From Planctomycetota bacterium (GTDB taxonomy: Bacteria > Planctomycetota > UBA1135), in contig QQUA01000023.1 of the NCBI GenBank assembly GCA_008501825.1, positions 124,001 through 188,000 on the forward strand: a stretch of 64,000 nucleotides of DNA. The letters run 5' to 3'. A program made the position numbers and the translations under genes. The notes below the pieces were generated by a model. That model was given only the letters and a program-made list of their open reading frames with translations. It had not been told where the DNA came from and ran no database searches. Positions 18,072 through 26,510 of the stretch are shown in pieces. The number at the start of each line of letters is the position of its first letter. Positions within the stretch are counted from its first letter, which is position 1.

Positions 18072-20327
18072 TTATTCTTCCCAATCCCACGAGTACACCG
18101 TTCGCACTCGCTCGGCATGGGGCAAAGCCACCAGCAGTCGGGTTTCATTCCGGTGCCAAGGATTTTTGGTGTAAAGCACCCACTGGCAATCCTCCGGCAA
18201 ATCCTCTTGCAGGCCTACCGGCAAGGCCTCCTTTTTGCTCAAGGTATAGCTAATCTTGATTCGGTCGCCGGTGCCGCTGCGTACCCGTTTCGGCTTGGGA
18301 TCGGCAGGATCGACCAATTTGTCCTGGTCTTGCAAAATGCCGCGATCCACCAGCTTCACTAGGTTGTCCGGATAAGCGCCGGAACCGACCGAACTCTTAT
18401 AGGTTTCCAAGGCCAGCGCCACCGCCTTCATGTTTTCCCGGGAAGTTTTCTGCTTCTTGGATTTGACCTCCTCGCTCAAACCTTCGGAAGCCCCGATCAA
18501 AGCCACCGTAGTCATGCCGCCGGTAAACAGCCCAAGGAAAGGATTGGCCAAGGCGGAGCGGCCTTCGTAGTAATAGCCCTGAGCTTTCTCTTGGGCGTAA
18601 AAGAAGCCGGTTCCCAGGTAAAGCCCGATTCGCTCGCTGTCCGGCAACATGCCGACGTCAAACTTCTCAGCAAAGTCACCCTGCTGCCCCATGACTTGGA
18701 AAGCCACTCCCACCATGCCGTAAAGGAATTCGAAGGTGGAACCGAGGTTGGACCACACCACCATCAAACTGTCTTCGGCCACCCGAGCGGCGTCCTTTTG
18801 AAACTCGCTCATTTCGGCCAGACTTCCACCTTCCGGGATCCCCCGGAGCTGGTTCTTCATCGCCTGAGGAGAAAGAGTCAGGAACAAGTACTCGCCTGAG
18901 CGAGACAAGGTCGGCATGAAGGGCAAACCGCTGTTGGGCAAGGCAAATTCATACTGAAGATGGCCATCCCACTCGTTGCGGTTGACTCGGACTCCTTCGA
19001 TCTCTTGCAGGGCGACCTCCTCCAGCAAGGCGTCCACCGTTTCCGCGTCGCGGAGATCGAGAACCACGGTCATTTCCGGAATCGCCATGAGGCTGGCTTT
19101 CGGCCAGGCAATGGCAAGACTGAAGTGGTTGCCCATGGCCGGGACCAATTCCTCTTCAATGGAAAGGCCGGCCTTTTCCTCGATCAAGCTCAGGATTTCG
19201 CCGATGCTGAACGAACCCATGGCCTCCAAGAATTCCGGATCCAGGTCCATCTCTTCCATCAAGGCTTTTTGCCGCGCTTCTTCCTTTTGAGCCCGTTCCA
19301 GGGCGTCGGCGAAATCTACGTAGGAAGTCGCCACCAAATCCACGCCTTCTCCAAGGAAAGCGGCGTGCCGTTCCAGAGCACCATCCAAAGGTCCGCTTTT
19401 GCCAAACGGAGCGTGATTTCCGCTGGTACCCATGAACATGCGATCGACCAGCTCCTGCCCGTCCCGGTCCAGGGTATAACCCAAGCAGCGAATCTCGCTG
19501 TACACGGGGTTCTCGCTGAAGATCCGGCTCATGGCCTCCCCTTCTTGTTCCCCCATGGCACCGGCGAAAATGTCCTGGAACACTTCACCGTACAAATCCA
19601 TCAGTTTGGGAAAGTTCAAGTACGCCAGGACTGCACCCTCGGTGTAGTTCAACCCTGTCAGGACCTGTTGATAATCCGCGTGGTCGGCCAAAGAAGACGA
19701 CCGGCTTTCGGCCAGAAAAGCTTCAGCTACGCCGTCCCCGATGGTGAACAACAGCCGCTCGCCATCATGGATGAAGTGGAGACTCATGTCGTCTTCTTCA
19801 CCGCGGAAAGCCGGCCGGCCGGCAATCTCCACCTTTTCCGCTTCTCCATTTTCGAGAGCCTTGTCCCGCATTAACTGAAACAGGCTTTCCGCTTTGCCGG
19901 GCAGTTCGCAGGTGGCCACCATTTCGATTTTGGGCTGGTCCATGCCCTTCTCCGAATCCGGCTCCAGCTTCAGCAAGCTGAAGCTCATGCTGCCCGGGAA
20001 TTCCTGCACCAAGCTGCGCAGGATTTCGGCATCGTCTTCCCCTTCCAGCAGATAATCCAAATCTTCCTGAGCCTGGTCCCAAATGGGTTTCAGGAAAGCC
20101 TGCACTTGGCTGTCCTGGAGCAAGGCTTGCAAATGGGTGCCCACCATGTGATCGGACACGCCTTGCAAGGAAGGGATTTCGAGGTGAAACACGGTGCCCG
20201 CCGGCAGGTGGGCAGCCAAAGGGGCGGCGCTTTCTTGCACCACTTCCACCGCCGGCGCTTCGGTCTCCTGGAATTCGGGAGCGAAGGGTGTAAACAGCAG
20301 TGGGCAGAGCAGCAGAGAGGACAGCAT
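18072..20327 (-). CDS. Large secreted protein with C-terminal pseudopilin-like region, function unknown
   Basis: 751 residues; ATG 20327 gives a signal peptide (LSSLLLCPLLFTPFAP) and has GGAG upstream. Residues about 30-600 resemble uncharacterised DUF3352-type periplasmic proteins (GTVFHLEIP near the start, acidic helices). Around 620-640 lies a glycine-rich hydrophobic stretch. The last 100 residues (SRENMKAVALALETYKSSVG, AYPDNLVKLVDRG) look like the globular part of a type II secretion major pseudopilin. It follows the HEAT-PDZ-S41 protease gene by 53 bases and is closed by a strong terminator, so the two probably work together. Confidence 0.75.
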   Translation of the reverse strand: MLSSLLLCPLLFTPFAPEFQETEAPAVEVVQESAAPLAAHLPAGTVFHLEIPSLQGVSDHMVGTHLQALLQDSQVQAFLKPIWDQAQEDLDYLLEGEDDAEILRSLVQEFPGSMSFSLLKLEPDSEKGMDQPKIEMVATCELPGKAESLFQLMRDKALENGEAEKVEIAGRPAFRGEEDDMSLHFIHDGERLLFTIGDGVAEAFLAESRSSSLADHADYQQVLTGLNYTEGAVLAYLNFPKLMDLYGEVFQDIFAGAMGEQEGEAMSRIFSENPVYSEIRCLGYTLDRDGQELVDRMFMGTSGNHAPFGKSGPLDGALERHAAFLGEGVDLVATSYVDFADALERAQKEEARQKALMEEMDLDPEFLEAMGSFSIGEILSLIEEKAGLSIEEELVPAMGNHFSLAIAWPKASLMAIPEMTVVLDLRDAETVDALLEEVALQEIEGVRVNRNEWDGHLQYEFALPNSGLPFMPTLSRSGEYLFLTLSPQAMKNQLRGIPEGGSLAEMSEFQKDAARVAEDSLMVVWSNLGSTFEFLYGMVGVAFQVMGQQGDFAEKFDVGMLPDSERIGLYLGTGFFYAQEKAQGYYYEGRSALANPFLGLFTGGMTTVALIGASEGLSEEVKSKKQKTSRENMKAVALALETYKSSVGSGAYPDNLVKLVDRGILQDQDKLVDPADPKPKRVRSGTGDRIKISYTLSKKEALPVGLQEDLPEDCQWVLYTKNPWHRNETRLLVALPHAERVRTVYSWDWEE

Positions 20328-20380
20328 GGAGGTTCTCCGAGAGAAAGTTAAGTTCAACGCTTCGGGCAAAGGGTTTGGAC

Positions 20381-23300
20381 CTATTCGGCCAAGTCTTCGA
20401 ATTCCGGGATTTCTGCCAGATCCAATTCCAGGGTCTCGGCGAGAGCGGCCACGGCGGCGCGAAGATCCTCGTCTTCTTGTACGTCAACCGCCAGTTGGAA
20501 ATCATGTTTTTCCGACAGGCGCTGGCGCAAGGCTTCGCGTACTCCAGCCCGGACCAAATTGGTGGACAATTCCAAGCGCAGGTCCGCCTTCAACTTTTCG
20601 AAACCCGGGTAGGCCTCTTCGTCCCAGGCATCGAAAGTGGCCAATTCTTTGGCCAACTCCAAATCTTTTTCAAGCAATTGGTCCACCAAAGCCAAGGTGC
20701 GGGAATCCTTCCGCACTCTTTGCACCAATTCGAAACGCTCCCCTAACAAGCTGGGCAAGGAAACTTGGACTTCAGGTTCGACACCGCTTCCCTGAATGCT
20801 CCGGCCGGTGGGCAGAAAGTATTCCAAAATGGTGATGGAAAGGGACAAGGTTCCTTGGTTTTCTCCCAACACCGACTTTCTCGGGAAGCCTGCAATTCCG
20901 GCTTGGGATTGGCCGATGCCCTTACCCCAGGACGTCCGTCCAACGGTGATCGAACGCTCCAAATCCTGCAAAGCCCCACTGGTCATTTCGGAGGCGCTGG
21001 CGGAACATTCATTGATCAACACCGCCATCGGGTAGCTGCGATCGCTGGCCGAATCGGTGGATTCGGAAACCTCCTCCTCGTATTCTTTTTCGTCCTTTTC
21101 CCAAGGGGAAGGATTGACCCAAGTGGTAGTAATGGTTTCTCCTTCCGGAACGAATTTATCGACAATGCCAATGGCATCCAGGACGGTTCCGCCGGGGTTG
21201 CCGCGCAAGTCCAGGATCAAACCCTGAATGTCCTGATTCTCCAATTCCTTGATCGCCCATTCCAACTTCTGCGCGCATCCCAATTCGAATTGTTGCAAGC
21301 GGACGTAACCAATGCCGCCGGGAAGCAGGGCGGAAGTCACCAGCTTGTCCGGATCCGGCGCTTCCGGTTCCAGATGGAAAAGAACCGGACGGGTCCAACC
21401 GTCTCGCAAGATGCTCAAATCCACCGGTTTGGACAGGGCTCGGGCCAGTTGGCGCTTTTCCATGCCGGTGGCCAATTCCCCGTTGACCGAAACCACCCGG
21501 TCTCCGCGGCGCAACCCGGCCTGATCCGCCGGAGACAAGGCGAAGACAAACTCAATCTGTACCAATTTGTCTTCTTTCTCGAACATGCAACCGACCGATT
21601 TGCCCTTTCCGAACAGGGACGGGAGAGCGTCCTTATCCAAATTGCCGGCCGCATCTTCCAAAACGCTCATGCGGGTAAACCGATCGCCAAGGGAATCGAC
21701 CATCTGTCCCGCGGCTTCATAAACCAAAAGGATGTAGTCTTGAGCGCTGATCGCCAGCGGCAAAGCGCCGACTTGATGGGCCAGGTCTCTTGGCTTTTGA
21801 AATTGGCCGTGGCGCAACAAATGGCGCAGGATTTCCTGGTCCTTCTTTTCCATTTGTAAGACCAGCCAGTCCGGATCCTCCGGATCCTTTTTCCGAGCCA
21901 ACACCTCCAGCATGCCTTGGCGAGCGGCTTCCGTCATGGCTTCCGGCTCGGTTCCGTTTTTCTCCTTCAATTTGCCATAAGGCCGGAATTGGCGCCGCAA
22001 GGTCTCGGCTAAATCGCCCATGATCCGCGCCCCTTCCGGAGCCAGAGGGGCGGCTAGGTCCTTGTTTTCCGCCTCGTCGGCATCTTTGGAATCGGACTCT
22101 TCCGTGCCGGAGGCTTGGTAGTCGGCCAACCAATCCAGCCAATTGGCCCGCAGCCGTTTCCGCTGGTCGCGAGAGCTGACCGAGGAAATGGGCGTACTCA
22201 CTTCTCCGGTCAAAGCATCCAGGCTGGCCAAAACGGCGGTGAACAATTCGGGTTCGTCTTCGTCCAGAGATGCGACCAAGGAACCCAAAGCTTCCATATC
22301 GCCGAGACGTCCGAGCTGATCGGCGGCCCGAACCCGGACCGACAGATCGCCATCGGACAAAGCGGTCGTCAACCAAGCCGTGGATCGTTCCCCTCCGAGA
22401 GAAGCCATCGCTCCAACGGCCGCTCGACGAACTCGGGGAGTTTCGTGCCGCAGTTTGCGGGCGATGCGATCCAAGTCTTCTTCATCGCCGAGCTTGCCCA
22501 AGGCAAGCAAGGCTTCCGCGACGACGGAAACCGAAGATGCCCGGAGTAAGTCGTGCAGTTCGGATCTGGCCTCCGTATCCCGGCGCCGGCCGATCACTTT
22601 GGCGGCGAAAGCCTTCACCGCCGAGTGGCGATGGTCCAACAGGGTCCGAACCACCGGGGCCGCCACCCGGTCTCCCATCGCCAGGAGAGCGGTTTGTACG
22701 GCGGGATCTCGCTCCAAGAAAGGGCTGACCTTTTCGACCAGCTCGCCGAAGCGATCATCGGGAGCCGACCGGCTGGCGTAATCCACGGCCAACCGGCGAA
22801 CGTCGGCCACCGGATCGCCGGCCAACTGCAACGCCGGTTGCAATCCCTGGCTGCCGCCCAAGGCCAACAAGCGGTCGGTGGCTACCGTGCGCCAAGCCGG
22901 GGCCAGGTCTTTGGTGGTGGCCAGCGCCGTCAGTTCCGGAATCAGGGCTTCCCCCAGGCCGGCCAAAGCCATTCCGGCGTGATCGTCCCAATTGCGTCCC
23001 GCCGCCAGCTCCCGCACCGCCTCCAAAGCTTGCAAACGGCGGAACAGCCGGCCGAGTTCGCCCTTGTGGCCTTTCAACTCCCGCTGAGCATAGGCCAAGG
23101 CCCCCGCTCCCAGATCCATCAGCTTCTGGGCGCTGTGTTGGGGATCGGGAATCTTGGCTTCTCGATAGGATCGGATTTCGGTTTCCACCTGATGGGCGGT
23201 TTCCGGGCTGACACCGGTCAAAGCCCCGAACACTCGGCGCACCGCCAGGTCGGTGGCGACGTCCAAATCCCGCCACAGCAGCTTTCGCAGAGGAGCGACC

Positions 23301-23539
23301 GCCTTGTCCCCGGCATCCATCAAATGACGGCATGCCGACTCCCGGGCAACCCGGTCTCCACTTTGCAGTTCCTCCAGCCATTGCTGGATTTGCTCGCGGG
23401 AGGGCCCCTTGGATTCTTGAGCCGCTTTAGAGGCGAGCTCTATCACTTCTCGGTGTTGGGCCGGCGGAAGACCGGCGGCCGAGCAAAGGGTGGCAGAAGC
23501 CAGCAAACAGCCGGCGGAAAACAGGAGTTGTAGCCTCAT
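20381..23539 (-). CDS. HEAT-PDZ-S41 peptidase (C-terminal processing protease family)
   Basis: 1052 residues with a signal peptide (LLFSAGCLLASATLCSA). Residues about 45-450 are HEAT-like repeats. A PDZ domain lies near 635-715 (GLRRGDRVVSVNGELATGM), and the rest is an S41 peptidase: DLRGNPGGTVLDA, the nucleophile Ser in NECSASASEMTSGALQD (near 845) and the catalytic Lys in SWGKGIGQ (near 870). CtpA-type proteases are usually 400-500 residues, so the HEAT extension doubles the size and probably selects substrates in the periplasm. It is the first gene of a two-gene minus-strand unit. Confidence 0.9.
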   Translation of the reverse strand: MRLQLLFSAGCLLASATLCSAAGLPPAQHREVIELASKAAQESKGPSREQIQQWLEELQSGDRVARESACRHLMDAGDKAVAPLRKLLWRDLDVATDLAVRRVFGALTGVSPETAHQVETEIRSYREAKIPDPQHSAQKLMDLGAGALAYAQRELKGHKGELGRLFRRLQALEAVRELAAGRNWDDHAGMALAGLGEALIPELTALATTKDLAPAWRTVATDRLLALGGSQGLQPALQLAGDPVADVRRLAVDYASRSAPDDRFGELVEKVSPFLERDPAVQTALLAMGDRVAAPVVRTLLDHRHSAVKAFAAKVIGRRRDTEARSELHDLLRASSVSVVAEALLALGKLGDEEDLDRIARKLRHETPRVRRAAVGAMASLGGERSTAWLTTALSDGDLSVRVRAADQLGRLGDMEALGSLVASLDEDEPELFTAVLASLDALTGEVSTPISSVSSRDQRKRLRANWLDWLADYQASGTEESDSKDADEAENKDLAAPLAPEGARIMGDLAETLRRQFRPYGKLKEKNGTEPEAMTEAARQGMLEVLARKKDPEDPDWLVLQMEKKDQEILRHLLRHGQFQKPRDLAHQVGALPLAISAQDYILLVYEAAGQMVDSLGDRFTRMSVLEDAAGNLDKDALPSLFGKGKSVGCMFEKEDKLVQIEFVFALSPADQAGLRRGDRVVSVNGELATGMEKRQLARALSKPVDLSILRDGWTRPVLFHLEPEAPDPDKLVTSALLPGGIGYVRLQQFELGCAQKLEWAIKELENQDIQGLILDLRGNPGGTVLDAIGIVDKFVPEGETITTTWVNPSPWEKDEKEYEEEVSESTDSASDRSYPMAVLINECSASASEMTSGALQDLERSITVGRTSWGKGIGQSQAGIAGFPRKSVLGENQGTLSLSITILEYFLPTGRSIQGSGVEPEVQVSLPSLLGERFELVQRVRKDSRTLALVDQLLEKDLELAKELATFDAWDEEAYPGFEKLKADLRLELSTNLVRAGVREALRQRLSEKHDFQLAVDVQEDEDLRAAVAALAETLELDLAEIPEFEDLAE

Positions 23540-23733
23540 TTCAATGGGTACCGGTGACGGCGGCAGCGTCCTGGCTTCGCCAAATCGGGCGGAGGGCGAA
23601 GCCTGGAGCGGACCATTCTAGGCCACGACCCAGAGGACGCGGCTTCACCAACAGGCTTACGATGGGAAGCGGTCTTCGATTCGAACTTTCTTCCAGCCTG
23701 GGCAAGGTCCTGATCCGGTCTGGGCCACTGGGC

Positions 23734-23752
23734 TAAGCCCAATTTCGCTCCT
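23734..23752 (-). repeat. Conserved 18-19 base intergenic motif, copy 1
   Basis: TAAGCCCAATTTCGCTCCT matches TAAGCCTATTTCGCTCCT at 40122-40139 except for one indel and one substitution. Both copies lie upstream of minus-strand genes encoding exported proteins (S41 protease here, pseudopilin there), at about 195 and 120 bases. It could be part of a promoter. Confidence 0.4.
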
Positions 23753-23813
23753 CAGTTGCGGCAGCTTCCCAGGTTTTCGCCTAAAAATTCGACCCGGTCG
23801 ACGTTGGAAAAAC

Positions 23814-24419
23814 ATGCGGGGAACTTCCAAACGGTTTTGGCTGAGACGAGTGGGGTGGATTTGGATCCTCGGGCTTTGGCTGGCTTGCAGCCATTCGCAA
23901 CCACCCTGTCCGCCAGCGGAAGCCACGGCTCCTGCGATCCGGCCGCCATTATCCGCCCAGGGCCAACAAGACCTGGATCTCCTTCTTTCCACCCCCCGTT
24001 TCACCGATGACGCCATAGGGGTCGGCGGAGAAACGCCGGAAGAAGTCCTGGCTTGGCGGCGGCTCATTCGGACACCCCAGGCGGAATCCGCCTTTCTCTA
24101 TTTGTTGGAGCGAGGCGAGGCTCCCGGCCAATTATTCGCCTTGTGTGCGCTTTACTCCTTGGCGCCGGCCACCTTTCAACGCAAACTTCCTGAATTTCGC
24201 CGGCGAAAGGACGAAGTGGAGTTTCAAAGAGGTTGCGTGATCAGCCGGCAGGCCATTGGAGAAATCGTGGATTGCGGCCACCCGAATGCAGTCCGCTTGC
24301 AATCTCCGCAACAAACGATCCGCGCTTGGATGGAAGCTCATCCGGAATTGAAAAGCGTGCAATATGACATTGCCGGAGGTGCTTTCCCGGCCGTGTTCGC
24401 AGAAACGGACGGTTGGTAA
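23814..24419 (+). CDS. Hypothetical lipoprotein
   Basis: 201 residues with a strongly basic N-terminus, a Trp-rich hydrophobic core and a lipobox ending LWLAC at Cys25. The mature part has a Pro-rich linker, then a compact domain with several cysteines (FALCALYSL, RGCVISRQ, VDCGHPN). I do not recognise the family. It is divergent from the S41 protease gene and convergent with the beta-hydroxylase gene. Expression as a single gene is likely. Confidence 0.7.
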   Translation: MRGTSKRFWLRRVGWIWILGLWLACSHSQPPCPPAEATAPAIRPPLSAQGQQDLDLLLSTPRFTDDAIGVGGETPEEVLAWRRLIRTPQAESAFLYLLERGEAPGQLFALCALYSLAPATFQRKLPEFRRRKDEVEFQRGCVISRQAIGEIVDCGHPNAVRLQSPQQTIRAWMEAHPELKSVQYDIAGGAFPAVFAETDGW

Positions 24420-24439
24420 GCCATTTCCCTAGCCGGCTT

Positions 24440-24470
24440 CAAAAAAAATGACCCCCGCCGGCCGGCGGAG
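24440..24470 (-). terminator. Terminator of the beta-hydroxylase-like gene
   Basis: On the minus strand a GC-rich self-complementary stem (CCGCCGGCCGGCGG core) is followed, five bases on, by eight T residues (A tract 24441-24448 on the plus strand). A second hairpin (CTTCCTCGG / CCGAGGAAG, 24479-24507) lies between it and the gene. Confidence 0.65.
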
Positions 24471-24520
24471 GTCTCGGGCTTCCTCGGCGCCAAAGGCCCC
24501 GAGGAAGAACCAGCATCCGA

Positions 24521-25165
24521 TCAGGACTTGATCAATCGGGGATCTTCGGTTTCGACGAATTTTTCCGCTTCGGAAATGGCGTAGTCGTAGGACTGCTTGT
24601 AATCCTTCGGCGGGAAAATTCTCTGCCGGATATGGCCAAGAGCGGAAGTGCGGAATTTCCACGGACGTAGGAAGTCGAGCATCAGGACCACCCGCTCTTC
24701 GTCACTCCAATTCCAGGCTTCATGGTTGTGCATGTCATCGAAAACCATGACCTTGCCTTCTTCCCATCGCTTGGAAGTTTTGCCGACCCGGAAACCGATG
24801 TCGCCACCCTCCGGAACCTTCAAAGCCAAATGAGAGCGGAGCACGATGGTGGTGAAACCGACGTGGGCCTTGATCGCCGATTGCGGCCGCAGCCAAGAAT
24901 AGGTGGCCATGGTCAAGCCGGGAATTTTGTCGACCAGAGCGGCGGTCTTCGGGCACAGCTCGCAATTCTTGTCGAACCGCCGGCCGGGAGTACGAAACAG
25001 GAAGAGGTTCCACTGATTGTCGAACATGTGGTCGCGAGGCCACTGTCCAAAGGCATCTTTCGGCAAGTTATCCAACTCTTGCCGGATGTCTTGCCAGTTC
25101 TCTTCCAACATCCGGGTCCAGGGGAAGTCCCGATTGTCGAAGAACTCGGGGTTTTCGCTGGGCAT
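24521..25165 (-). CDS. Aspartyl/asparaginyl beta-hydroxylase family dioxygenase
   Basis: 214 residues. The AspH/LpxO-like double-stranded beta-helix is recognisable from WLRPQSAIKAHVGF (first iron His, in the place of the usual PHxG), VFDDMHNHEAWNWSDEERVVLMLDF (second iron His, and the Arg that binds 2-oxoglutarate) and the C-terminal RPW. Family members are Fe(II)/2-oxoglutarate dioxygenases acting on peptide Asp/Asn or, in LpxO, on lipid A acyl chains. In an LPS-bearing cell either is possible. No transmembrane segment is seen. Monocistronic. Confidence 0.85.
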   Translation of the reverse strand: MPSENPEFFDNRDFPWTRMLEENWQDIRQELDNLPKDAFGQWPRDHMFDNQWNLFLFRTPGRRFDKNCELCPKTAALVDKIPGLTMATYSWLRPQSAIKAHVGFTTIVLRSHLALKVPEGGDIGFRVGKTSKRWEEGKVMVFDDMHNHEAWNWSDEERVVLMLDFLRPWKFRTSALGHIRQRIFPPKDYKQSYDYAISEAEKFVETEDPRLIKS

Positions 25166-25298
25166 GGGTTTTTGAAGGTGTAAGGGGAAAACGGAAGGGG
25201 CATCAGAACGCCCGGGATTCTCTATTAGACCCCATAGGAAAGGGATAAACTTGCATTTTTTGCAGGAATTATGAGCATTTTATTTCCCACAAGTCCAA

Positions 25299-26393
25299 TC
25301 ACCGGGTTGGTCGCCTGTAAATCTCCGGATGGGCCATGGCAAAGGCAGCCAAGGCCTCTGCATAAGTCTCGGGCCTAGGGAGATTTGGGCCGCCGTCCTG
25401 GAGGAAGCTCATGCAACGGTCGGAGGAATAACGAGCAGGATGATTGAAATAGACGAAGGCCTCCCGGGGTATGCCGGTCAGCCTAGGAACTCCAGGCAAG
25501 CGGATCATGGCTTCGGCCAAAGTTTTGGGCAGGGTCCAGCGTGGAGCGGAACGGTTCAGGGCTTGTAAGAAAGCCTCCATCCACTGCCGGCCGGTCCAGG
25601 GTTGGGGATCGGCCAATTGCAACACTTCGCCCCGGGTCCGAGGATCGGCAGCCAGGAAATCCATGGCCGCAACCAGCCAATCCACCGGCACGACGTTGAA
25701 GCCGACCTGACTCGGCCCGAAGTGGGGCATGGGAAACCAAGCCGGCAAGCGCTTCAAAAATTGCAGCAGGAAGTAAGGACCATCGCCTTTCACGGTTTCC
25801 CCGCTTTTGGAATCTCCCACCACGATGGCCGGTCGATGAATGGTGGTGGGCAAGTCCTGCCACCGGGCTTGCACCCTTTTTTCCGCTTCGAACTTGGTTG
25901 ACTCATAGTGATTTTTAAATCCCTGGCCTTGATCCAATTCCGATTCCAAAATGAGCCCAGTTCGGTCTCCGGCAACATAGCAAGTGGAAATATATTGAAT
26001 GGAATCCAAGCTTTGCAAGCTGGAGCAAAAATCCAAAACTCTTTCGGTGCCTTCTACGTTGACGGCAAAGGCCAAGTCCGCCGGAACGTGCAAATCATAA
26101 ATGGCGGCCAGATGCCACACTTGAACGACATGGGCACGCAAGGATGCCAAGTCCGCCTCCTGAAGGCCGAAATTGGGCAAGGTTAGGTCCCCTGCCCAAA
26201 GCGTGTAGCGGTTTTGCAGCTCCGGCGCCTCTTGGGCTAGGGCGGATAAACCGGCTTCCGCCGACTTCAGGAATCGCGCCTCCACCAGGAAGTGGTAATG
26301 CCGTTCGTTCCCGAAACGCTGCCAAAGTTTGGTGAATAAACGGCCGGCCAGAAATCCCGGATATCCGGTCAGGAAAATTCCTTGCGCCTTCAT
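25299..26393 (-). CDS. Extended SDR, NAD(P)-dependent (fatty-acyl reductase-like)
   Basis: 364 residues. The N-terminal Rossmann motif is TGYPGFLAGRL, and the catalytic pair of the extended SDR type is in HYESTKFEAE (Tyr and Lys). Features such as HLAAIYDLHVP, NVEGTERVLDFC, YISTCYVAGDRTG and IHRPAIVVGDSKSG place it in the NAD_binding_4/male-sterility-like group, which includes fatty acyl-CoA reductases and epimerase-like enzymes. The substrate cannot be fixed from sequence. It is divergent from the tandem beta-lactamase gene across about 117 bases. Confidence 0.85.
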   Translation of the reverse strand: MKAQGIFLTGYPGFLAGRLFTKLWQRFGNERHYHFLVEARFLKSAEAGLSALAQEAPELQNRYTLWAGDLTLPNFGLQEADLASLRAHVVQVWHLAAIYDLHVPADLAFAVNVEGTERVLDFCSSLQSLDSIQYISTCYVAGDRTGLILESELDQGQGFKNHYESTKFEAEKRVQARWQDLPTTIHRPAIVVGDSKSGETVKGDGPYFLLQFLKRLPAWFPMPHFGPSQVGFNVVPVDWLVAAMDFLAADPRTRGEVLQLADPQPWTGRQWMEAFLQALNRSAPRWTLPKTLAEAMIRLPGVPRLTGIPREAFVYFNHPARYSSDRCMSFLQDGGPNLPRPETYAEALAAFAMAHPEIYRRPTR

Positions 26394-26510
26394 GAATCCA
26401 GATTAGCAACGCGAGGACCGGCCCAAAGATCTTCGTGTTGTGCAGATTCATGAAAATGCAAGGCTTGCTGGTACGTAGTCTTGGGGCTGGGTCCCAACCG
26501 ACCGACTGCC

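Noticed and set aside
20765-23533. Several 150-360 codon plus-strand frames opposite the S41 protease gene
   Set aside because: The minus-strand frame carries HEAT, PDZ and S41 motifs throughout; the opposite frames show none.
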